DNA of 64,000 bases from contig NZ_CP159256.1 of the NCBI RefSeq assembly GCF_040438645.1, positions 186,001 through 250,000 of the forward strand, written 5' to 3'. Source of the DNA: Mesorhizobium sp. WSM2240. GTDB taxonomy: Bacteria > Pseudomonadota > Alphaproteobacteria > Rhizobiales > Rhizobiaceae. This document shows positions 44,932 to 52,088 of the stretch, piece after piece; the stretch's first letter is position 1; every line of letters begins with the position of its first letter. The notes under the pieces are model-generated. The model worked only from the letters and a program-made list of their open reading frames with translations, searched no databases and was not told where the DNA came from. Position numbers and translations under genes: made by a program.

Positions 44932-45993
44932 TCAAGCGCGCAAAAGAACCGTACTCTCAGCCGCCCAGCGCAGCACCACGTCCTGTCCTTCTGTGAGCCT
45001 CTCGTCTCCATCGTTCTGAACCAGGACCTTCAGCGTGTCGCCCTGGCGTTCGACGAAGTAGGTGCTGCTGTTGCCAGCAAACATCCGCTTGGTGATCCGG
45101 CCGGTCAGCGTGTTGCTTAGGTCTTGGTCCGGGGATGGGGAGGCAGCGATGCGGATGCGTTCGGGCCGTACCGCGCAGCTCGCCGTGCCGCTCCGTGCCG
45201 TTCCGGCACCCGTGCCGGCGATGATCGAGGTGCCGTCGGCGAGGCGAATGCCGGTTCCGGTGGCTTCGCCGCGCAGAATATTGGCGTCACCGAGGAAGGT
45301 CGCGGCAAACTCGCTTTTCGGGCTGTCGTAGATTTCCTCCGGCGGCCCTTCCTGCACCAGCCGTCCGTCGCGCAAGATGCCGATTCGGTCGCTCATAGTC
45401 AGCGCCTCTTCCTGATCATGGGTTACGAAGATGGTCGTGATGCCGACCTCGCGCTGGATGCGCTTCAGTTCAACCTGCATATCGACGCGCAATGCCTTGT
45501 CGAGTGCCGAAAGCGGCTCGTCGAGCAGCAGCACGCGCGGCTTCGTCACGATGGCGCGGGCGAGCGCAACGCGCTGACGCTGACCGCCAGAAAGCTGATG
45601 CGGGCGCCGGCCGCCGAGCTTGCCGAGTTGGACAAGATCGAGGACGCGCTGCACCTCGGCGGCGATAGTCGCCTTGGCCTCCCTGCGCACCGACAGGCCG
45701 AAAGCGACATTGTCGGCAACGCTCATATTGGGAAACAGCGCGTAGTTCTGGAACACCATGCCGATGCGGCGCTTCTCGACCGGCACGCGCTCGACGCCTT
45801 CGCCGCCGATGACGATGCGGCCGCTGTCTGGAAAATCGAATCCGGCGATTTGCCGCAGCAGGGTCGTCTTGCCGCTGCCGGACGGCCCGAGCAGGGCATA
45901 GAAGCCGCCATCCGGGAAATTGATCGAGACGTTGTCCAGTGCCTTCATAGTGCCAAAACTGCGGGAGACGTTCCGGACCTGCACTTCGGCCAT
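44932..45993 (-). CDS. Spermidine/putrescine-type ABC ATPase (PotA-like)
   Basis: 353 residues from ATG 45993, which overlaps the permease stop as TAATG. Walker A LLGPSGSGKTT (about 35-45), Q-loop FQNYALFPNM, signature QLSGGQRQRVALARA and Walker B LLLDEPLSALD are intact. The C-terminal 100 residues form a TOBE domain. It is the last gene of the seven-gene GntR-YegU-YegV-Pot operon, so the real cargo may be a nucleoside-like compound rather than a polyamine. Confidence 0.93.
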   Translation of the reverse strand: MAEVQVRNVSRSFGTMKALDNVSINFPDGGFYALLGPSGSGKTTLLRQIAGFDFPDSGRIVIGGEGVERVPVEKRRIGMVFQNYALFPNMSVADNVAFGLSVRREAKATIAAEVQRVLDLVQLGKLGGRRPHQLSGGQRQRVALARAIVTKPRVLLLDEPLSALDKALRVDMQVELKRIQREVGITTIFVTHDQEEALTMSDRIGILRDGRLVQEGPPEEIYDSPKSEFAATFLGDANILRGEATGTGIRLADGTSIIAGTGAGTARSGTASCAVRPERIRIAASPSPDQDLSNTLTGRITKRMFAGNSSTYFVERQGDTLKVLVQNDGDERLTEGQDVVLRWAAESTVLLRA

Positions 45994-46784
45994 TATTTCT
46001 CTCCTCCGAAGCGGAAGAAGCGCGCGGTGAGCAGCATCAGCGCCATCGACACCGCAATGATGATGGTCGAGACCGCGTTGATCTCGGGCGTGAACCCCTT
46101 GCGGATCGCCGCGTAGATTTCGACAGGCAGCGTCGCCTCGCCGGGCGTCGACAGGAAATACGACACGACGAACTGGTCGAAGGAGACGGCGAAGGCGAAC
46201 AGTGCGCCGGCGATGACACCGGGCAGGATCCATGGCAGCGTGACGCGGGTCGTGACCTGCCACTGGTTCGCGCCGAGCGAGCGCGCCGCCTCCTCAAGCT
46301 CGGGCGCGAAGGTCTGTAGCCGCGCCGAGACAACGACGATGACATAGGGTAGCGCAAGCGCCACATGGCCGAGCAGGATCGCGTGCAGGCCACGGCCGAT
46401 ACCAACACCGAAGAAGAAAATCAGCATTGCCGTGCCGGTGATCAGCCAAGGGATTGCGATCGGGGGGAAGAGCAGCGCCTGAAGGAATCTCTTGCCATGG
46501 AACTCGTAGCGGTAGAGCGCGAGCGACGCTGCCGTGCCGAGAACGGTCGAGATGACCGTGGTGATGACGGCGATCTCAACACTGTTCCAGGTGGAGGCGA
46601 TTAATTGATCGTTGCTCCACAGTGCCCGATACCACTCGGTCGTCCATTCGAATGGTAGCTGGTAAAAGGGCGAGACGTTGTACGACATCAGCGCCATAAT
46701 CAGGATCGGCAGGTACAGGAAAACGAGAAGCAGGCCGACATAGGCGCGGCCGAGGCCGTTGAGGATGCGTGTCGTACCCATCAC
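45993..46784 (-). CDS. ABC permease (PotC-like)
   Basis: 263 residues; GTG 46784 or ATG 46781 can start it. Six hydrophobic helices, with the EAA loop EEAARSLGANQWQVTTRVTL preceding LPWILPGVIAGALFAFAVSF. It pairs with the PotB-like permease encoded just upstream (overlapping stop/start) and with the ATPase downstream. Confidence 0.92.
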   Translation of the reverse strand: MMGTTRILNGLGRAYVGLLLVFLYLPILIMALMSYNVSPFYQLPFEWTTEWYRALWSNDQLIASTWNSVEIAVITTVISTVLGTAASLALYRYEFHGKRFLQALLFPPIAIPWLITGTAMLIFFFGVGIGRGLHAILLGHVALALPYVIVVVSARLQTFAPELEEAARSLGANQWQVTTRVTLPWILPGVIAGALFAFAVSFDQFVVSYFLSTPGEATLPVEIYAAIRKGFTPEINAVSTIIIAVSMALMLLTARFFRFGGEK

Positions 46785-47644
46785 GCGGTCCTCCGCAGGA
46801 CGGGTGACGCCAGGGCGAGGATGATCAGCACGACCGCGAGCAGGATGAAGGAGAGCGCCGCACCAAGCGGCCAGTTGAAGACGGCGACGAACTGGTCCTC
46901 AATGATCGTGCCATAGAAGGTCCCAGTGCGGCCGCCGAGAATACGGGGCTCCATAAAGGAGCCGACGACGGGGATAAAGATCAGCGCTGCGCCCGCGACC
47001 AGACCCGGCATCGACAGCGGAATGATCAACCGGCGCAAGATCGTCAGCCGCGAAGCGCCCAGCGAGCGGGCAGCCTCGACAAGCGAATCGTCGATCGCCT
47101 GCAAGGTGAGGTAGCAGGTCAGCACCATATAGGGCACGTAAGAGTGCACCAACCCAATCACGACCGCTGGATAGGAATACATTAGGTCGATGCTGATCCG
47201 GAACGGCAACACAGCGTTGAGCGCCGTGTCCAATATGCCGCCCTCGCGCAGCACCATTGCCCAGGAGAAGATGCGAACCAGTCCGTTCGACCAGAAGGGC
47301 AGGATGACGAGCAGAAAAATCGCCTCGCGGCTGCGGCCCTTCAGCACCTTCGCCAGAACGTAAGCGGCGGGAAAGCCGACGATGACGCACCAGAGCGTCA
47401 CTTCGAGGCCGAGCCGCAGCGATGCCAGAAGCAGCGTCGCATAGAGCCTCTGCGAGAAGAAGGCCGCGTAATTTTCGAGGCTGAAGGCCCATTCTCGGCC
47501 GGCCACCGGCAAGTCGCTCATGAAGGAGAAGAACGCCATGGCCGACAGTGGCAGGAAGATGGCCACCGTCAGCCAAAGATAAGCGGGCGCGAGCCACGGT
47601 AGCGCGGAGCCAAATCCTGACCTATTTGCGGCCAAAACAGCCAT
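46781..47644 (-). CDS. ABC permease (PotB-like)
   Basis: 287 residues from ATG 47644. Six predicted helices and the EAA loop VEAARSLGASRLTILRRLII, then PLSMPGLVAGAALIFIPVVG. The family mark SYPAVVIGLVHSYVPYMVLT is also present. It belongs to the same operon as the binding-protein gene 28 bases upstream. Confidence 0.92.
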   Translation of the reverse strand: MAVLAANRSGFGSALPWLAPAYLWLTVAIFLPLSAMAFFSFMSDLPVAGREWAFSLENYAAFFSQRLYATLLLASLRLGLEVTLWCVIVGFPAAYVLAKVLKGRSREAIFLLVILPFWSNGLVRIFSWAMVLREGGILDTALNAVLPFRISIDLMYSYPAVVIGLVHSYVPYMVLTCYLTLQAIDDSLVEAARSLGASRLTILRRLIIPLSMPGLVAGAALIFIPVVGSFMEPRILGGRTGTFYGTIIEDQFVAVFNWPLGAALSFILLAVVLIILALASPVLRRTA

Positions 47645-47672
47645 GACGTTCCTCTTCCCCGAGACGTCAGAC

Positions 47673-48734
47673 CTATTTCACGTTGACCTTCAGCTCCTGC
47701 CAGAGCGCCAGATACTGCTCACGCTGCGCGTCGGTGATCGGCGCCTGGAACTGGATGCGCTCGGCGACGGCCGGATCGCCCATGACCTTGCGGTTGAATG
47801 AATCTTCCGGCAGGCCGGCAAGCGCCGTGTCGTTGGCGGAGACCGGCGCGCCGACCTTGGTGACCCATTCGACATAGAAGCCGGGATCGAGCATGTAGTT
47901 GATGAAAGCCTCGGCGCCAGCGACATTCTTGGCGCCGACCGGGATCGACCACGCGTCGAGCCAGGCGACCGCGCCTTCTTCAGGGATGACGAGGGCGACC
48001 GGCAACTTGAAATGGGTTTTCGCGCGGTCGGCGGAGCCGCTCCAGTAGGTGCCGACGTCGATCTGGTTCGACGCGACCATCTGGTTCCAGTCGTTCTCTG
48101 AACTCCAGAATGTGCGGATCTGCGGCATCAGCGAGGTGAGTTTCGCCTTAACCGCACCCATGTCCGTGATGTCGTTGATGTTCTGGCCCGACGCGATGGC
48201 GCCGAACTGGATTGCCTCGACGGCGTCGTCGCGGATCGTCACGCGGCCCTTGCGCGCCTCATCCCACATCACGTTGATGCTGGTCGGCGGCGTGTCGAAG
48301 GCCTTTTCGTTGATCGCCAGAGCCGTCAGGCCCCAAACCCACGGCACGCCATAAACCTTGCCATCATGGTTAAGCATCGGCGAGCCGGCTTTTTCCGCGC
48401 TGATGTTGGCGGCGTTCGGGATTTTCGAAAGGTCGATCGGCTGCAGCAGCCTCTCGCCCATCGCCTGATCGTTGAAAGCGGCGTTGATCATGACGACGTC
48501 ATAGAGGCCGGGATTGGTCCGGATCTTGGTCAGCATTTCCTGTTCGGAGTTGAAGAAGTCGTTGACGACCTTGTGGCCCGTGGCCTTCTCGAAAGCTTCG
48601 ACCGCCCATGGCTCGTCGGCGCCATAACCCTTCCAGTTGAGGACGTGCAGCTCGTCGGCCTGCACGGCGAAGGCGAATGCAGATGTGAAGGTGGCGGCGG
48701 CCGCCAGTATTGCGAAAAGTTTCGGCTTGCGCAT
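47673..48734 (-). CDS. ABC periplasmic binding protein (PotD-like)
   Basis: 353 residues from ATG 48734, where the signal peptide begins (KLFAILAAAATFTSAFAFAV). The mature protein starts DELHVLNWKGYGADEPWAVE, the usual opening of PotD-like receptors. VPWVWGLTALAINEKAFD and YMLDPGFYVEWVTKVGAPVS follow the family. Whether the acidic polyamine-binding residues are conserved cannot be judged without an alignment. Fourth gene of the operon, 28 bases behind the PfkB gene. Confidence 0.9.
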   Translation of the reverse strand: MRKPKLFAILAAAATFTSAFAFAVQADELHVLNWKGYGADEPWAVEAFEKATGHKVVNDFFNSEQEMLTKIRTNPGLYDVVMINAAFNDQAMGERLLQPIDLSKIPNAANISAEKAGSPMLNHDGKVYGVPWVWGLTALAINEKAFDTPPTSINVMWDEARKGRVTIRDDAVEAIQFGAIASGQNINDITDMGAVKAKLTSLMPQIRTFWSSENDWNQMVASNQIDVGTYWSGSADRAKTHFKLPVALVIPEEGAVAWLDAWSIPVGAKNVAGAEAFINYMLDPGFYVEWVTKVGAPVSANDTALAGLPEDSFNRKVMGDPAVAERIQFQAPITDAQREQYLALWQELKVNVK

Positions 48735-48762
48735 GGTTCGTTCCTCTCTTTGTTCGCCCTTG

Positions 48763-49737
48763 TCAGGCATTGGCCTTCTCGTTGCGGATTCCCGGCGCCG
48801 GTGCGCCTACGCGGCTCAGAAACGTCTCGATCTCAGCATGCGTCGGCGCTGACGAGCCGCCATGGCGGGTGACCGAAATGGCCGCCGCCGCGTTGGCATA
48901 ACGCGCTGCCTCGAAGGGATCGGCGCCGCGCGATAGCGCGCTTACAAAGGTGCCGACATGAGTGTCGCCCGCGCCGTTGGTGTCGATGGCCGACACAGTG
49001 AAAGCGGGTATATGCCGGGCCGCGCCATCGGCGAGGCGGACGTGGCATCCGCGCTCGCCCTGGCGGATGACGACCCCGGCTGCGTTCGGGCAATAATCCG
49101 ACAGGAGGCTGGCGGTGTTCTCCTCGACCGTCGCTTGTCCGGCGATGACGCCGGCTTCATAGGTGTTGCAGGACAACCAGTTGGTGCGCTTCAGCACGCG
49201 GGCGAGCAGGTTGCGCGGAATTCCCGCGACGACCGAAGTCGGGTCGAGGACGAAGTGGACGTCGGCCGGAAGCGCGGCGATCCAGTCGGTGAGAACTTCG
49301 CGGCTGCCCGGATAGGTCAGCGTGTATCCGGACGTGAATACCCAGTCCCCGGCTTTCGGCTTTACCGGCGCGAGCGAGGCGGGGGTCAAAAACCCCTCTG
49401 CGCCGGCTATGGACACGAAGGTGCGCTCGGCATCTGCCGTGACGAGAACGACGCAATTGCCCGTATCCCTGTCCGGCGCCTGAGGCACTAGGACTTCGAT
49501 GCCTTCGGTGGCGAGCGCCTGCCGCAGGAAATCGCCGATCGGGCCGGTGCCGTGCTGGCCGCCGAACACCACCTTCGCTCCGGTGCGCGCGGCCGCCGCC
49601 ATCATGTTGAAGCCGCCGCCGATGACTTGGTCATAGGCATCAGCGATCTTGTCCTCGCCCGGCGTCGGTAAGGCGTCGATCCGGTACACATAGTCCACCA
49701 CCGCGCTGCCGACATGGACGAGCCGGGTCGCGTTCAT
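48763..49737 (-). CDS. PfkB-family sugar/nucleoside kinase, YegV-like
   Basis: 324 residues from ATG 49737, overlapping the ADP-ribosylglycohydrolase stop (ATGA). N-terminal VHVGSAVVDYVYRIDALPTP, then VIGGGFNMMAAAARTGAKVV as the substrate lid, and DTNGAGDTHVGTF with catalytic Asp258. Its partner genes on the same transcript are a GntR regulator and an ADP-ribosylglycohydrolase, the same trio as E. coli yegV, yegW and yegU. Substrate unknown; a nucleoside or ribose derivative fits the partner enzyme. Confidence 0.88.
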   Translation of the reverse strand: MNATRLVHVGSAVVDYVYRIDALPTPGEDKIADAYDQVIGGGFNMMAAAARTGAKVVFGGQHGTGPIGDFLRQALATEGIEVLVPQAPDRDTGNCVVLVTADAERTFVSIAGAEGFLTPASLAPVKPKAGDWVFTSGYTLTYPGSREVLTDWIAALPADVHFVLDPTSVVAGIPRNLLARVLKRTNWLSCNTYEAGVIAGQATVEENTASLLSDYCPNAAGVVIRQGERGCHVRLADGAARHIPAFTVSAIDTNGAGDTHVGTFVSALSRGADPFEAARYANAAAAISVTRHGGSSAPTHAEIETFLSRVGAPAPGIRNEKANA

Positions 49738-50777
49738 GCCGCGGCCTCTGTGCCGCCATTCGGGGTGGCCATCCGCGCCGCGACGAGGTCGCCCGCGAGT
49801 GCCTGCACGCCTGCGAGGCCGATGCCGCGCAACTGGGCGACGCAGTTCTGCGGCAGGCGCGACAGGCCGGTGCAGGCGCCCGCCATCCCCGCGGCGATGG
49901 CGCCGATGGTGTCGGTGTCGCCGCCGAGATTGGCGCTGATGACCGCTGCCTGCCAAGGGTCGCCGCCGGCGATCTCCAGCACCGCGAAGGCGGCCGGGAC
50001 CGATTCCTGCGACGCGACACCGGTGCCGACAAGGTCGACGACCAGCCGGATGCCATCGGGCGTGGTCTTGCCGCGCACGAGCTGCTGTGCCCATTGAATG
50101 CGCGAGGCGATGTCGCCGCCCGTTGCCCAATAACCGAGTTTCGCGCCTTCGCGCGCGGCCGAGACTGCGTGCTGCGACGCCAACTGCCAGTCGCCGCCGG
50201 CAACGCCGACACTAACTGCAGCCGCGACTGCCGAGGCTGAAGCGATTGCGATCGACGTATTGTGCGTGGCGCGGCACGTTTCGGCGACCTTTTCGACTAG
50301 CGCGCCGACCGGTTCGGCCGGCATCAGAATGCCGATTGGTGCGATACGCATCGCCGCGCCGTTGGTGTCGCCTGAACGGCCGGCCTCGTCCGGCGGGATG
50401 CCGTCATTAATTGCGTCGAGCGCGCGCTTGGTCGAGGGGCCGAGCAGATCGTAGCTGCCGCGCGCTTTAATGTCGCGCTCCCAGCCGAGCAGGGCGTCGA
50501 CCCAGCCCCTGTGGTCGAACCCATTCAGGGAAGCGAGCAGAATGCGGCCGAGCAGCAGCGTCTGTTCGGTATCGTCCGTGATGGTGCCGGCTGCCAGTCC
50601 GCGCGACACAGGATGGTCGGCCGCCGGTTCGACGAAGCGGTCGACAAAGCCGTAGTTCGTTTCGATCTGCTGGGGCGACAGAAGCTGCGTCGGCATGCCA
50701 AGCGCATCCCCCAGCGCGCCACCGATCAGCGCGCCAGCCGCCCGGTCGATCATTTCGAAGGGGAGCGCTGCCGCCAT
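49734..50777 (-). CDS. ADP-ribosylglycohydrolase family protein, YegU-like
   Basis: 347 residues from ATG 50777, two bases past the GntR stop. The metal-binding signatures of the family are intact: GALIGGALGDALGMPTQ near residue 20, TITDDTEQ (65-72) and LGGDTDTIGAI (284-294), whose acidic residues hold the metal pair. Members remove ADP-ribose from proteins or hydrolyse related N-glycosidic bonds. In this operon the likeliest job is to split an imported nucleoside-like glycoside whose sugar is then phosphorylated by the PfkB kinase. That is inference. Confidence 0.88.
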   Translation of the reverse strand: MAAALPFEMIDRAAGALIGGALGDALGMPTQLLSPQQIETNYGFVDRFVEPAADHPVSRGLAAGTITDDTEQTLLLGRILLASLNGFDHRGWVDALLGWERDIKARGSYDLLGPSTKRALDAINDGIPPDEAGRSGDTNGAAMRIAPIGILMPAEPVGALVEKVAETCRATHNTSIAIASASAVAAAVSVGVAGGDWQLASQHAVSAAREGAKLGYWATGGDIASRIQWAQQLVRGKTTPDGIRLVVDLVGTGVASQESVPAAFAVLEIAGGDPWQAAVISANLGGDTDTIGAIAAGMAGACTGLSRLPQNCVAQLRGIGLAGVQALAGDLVAARMATPNGGTEAAA

Positions 50778-50779
50778 GC

Positions 50780-51505
50780 TCAGAATTCCAGATGCAGCGC
50801 GAAATGCGCCGGATTGAGTAGGCTGGTCACGTATTCGATCGGGCGCCCGTCCGCGGCACGGGTCAACCGCCTCGCACGCAGGAAGGGCGTACCGGGTGCG
50901 CAACCCAGAATGGCGGCATCGCCGGCGCTTAGCATCTCGATGTCGGCCCATTCCTCGCCATGGTCGGGCACGAGCCCCGCGCCGCGCAGCGTCTGGTGCA
51001 GCGAGCCCTCTCGCAGTCCTTTCAGCGGCACCTCCTCCAGCTCTCGCAAGAGCGGCAGGCGACTGCGCTCGATTGAGATGGCATGTCCGTCATTGGCATT
51101 GGTGCGGACGCGGTCGACGGCGATGAAGACCGGGTTTTCGATGCCCAGCGTCGCCGCGAGCTCCGCGTCCTCGATTATTTCCAGCCGCAATGTGCGGGTT
51201 TCGGCGTTGGCCCCGGCGTCTGCCAGCGCACGCGACCAGCCGATCGCGTCGTCGACCGTCTTGCCGTCGAAGGTGACGAAGGAACCGATGCCGACTTTGG
51301 TGGTGATGAGCCCGCGACTGGAAAGTTCTTCCAAGCCCTTGCGAACCGTGTTGCGGCTGACCGAAAAGCGTTGGACGAGTTCGCTCTCGCTTTGCAGCCG
51401 TGCGCCGAAGCCGAGTACGCCTGACCGGATGTCGTTTTCCAGCGCTGTGGCGATCTGCTCCGGCTTGCCTGCGCCAGGCAGCGTACCCATAGCACCTCGC
51501 ACCAT
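50780..51505 (-). CDS. GntR-family regulator with UTRA domain, YegW-like
   Basis: 241 residues. The winged helix (QIATALENDIRSGVLGFGAR, then LVQRFSVSRNTVRKGLEELS) is followed from about residue 95 by a UTRA ligand domain (VDRVRTNANDGHAISIERSR). HutC subfamily. First gene of the operon, so it is probably autoregulated. Repeats including GTATAC, the core expected of HutC-type operators, lie 16-41 bases upstream. The effector is probably the transported compound or a phosphorylated product. Confidence 0.9.
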   Translation of the reverse strand: MVRGAMGTLPGAGKPEQIATALENDIRSGVLGFGARLQSESELVQRFSVSRNTVRKGLEELSSRGLITTKVGIGSFVTFDGKTVDDAIGWSRALADAGANAETRTLRLEIIEDAELAATLGIENPVFIAVDRVRTNANDGHAISIERSRLPLLRELEEVPLKGLREGSLHQTLRGAGLVPDHGEEWADIEMLSAGDAAILGCAPGTPFLRARRLTRAADGRPIEYVTSLLNPAHFALHLEF

Positions 51506-51512
51506 ATCCGCC

Positions 51513-51546
51513 CCTGTTCAGTATACCTGTCTAATCCTGTTCAATA
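51513..51546. promoter_or_regulatory. Candidate operator of the GntR operon
   Basis: Two direct repeats, CCTGTTCAGTA (51513-51523) and CCTGTTCAATA (51536-51546), flank a TACCTGTCTAA segment. GTATAC at 51521-51526 matches the half-palindromic core of HutC-subfamily sites. It is positioned 8-41 bases before the GntR start, as an autoregulatory site would be. Confidence 0.45.
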
Positions 51547-52088
51547 CATGCGGGTGCGCAACAGGTCAAATGCTTAAGCGAGCTTGAGACCCGAAGGGGC
51601 TTGCCGTTGAGAGGGTCGAGGGGACTCTTGCTTAAAACGATCATCTCTCACCCCTTGAGAACCGGCCCTCCAGAGCGAAATCCAAAGCCGATTTCCCATC
51701 CCACCTTATCAGGCGCGAGATCGGAGGGGTCTTGCATGGGTTGAACTTCGTCGCGAATGGATCGCCCATGCCGACCGAGGGCAATGTTGGATTACCCCAA
51801 CCGGCGCGCGCCCGTGGTCGGCTGCGTTTCTGGCCCGACGTGTAGCAAACGCGTGAGTCGGAGCGCCCAAGTCTCTTGACGTTGCCGTACCATTTCCTCG
51901 CTTGAGGAGTTGGGTTGCGCCGGCTTCAAATGCGTCGAGCACGCTTCCGGTATGTATCAGAAAGGATGAGCCCTTTCCTATTTCACCCGACTTCTCGAAG
52001 CAAAGAGCCGACCGCCCTCGTGCCTAGGGGCCGGGCGCCCGCAGCATCCCGCCCCGCGATCCGGGCGAACGGCCCTTGGGCCGCTGCC
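51547..52088. other. No gene seen
   Basis: About 540 bases between the GntR operon promoter and the end of the autotransporter gene. Short open frames lack recognisable content. I saw no RNA gene or strong terminator. Confidence 0.4.
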
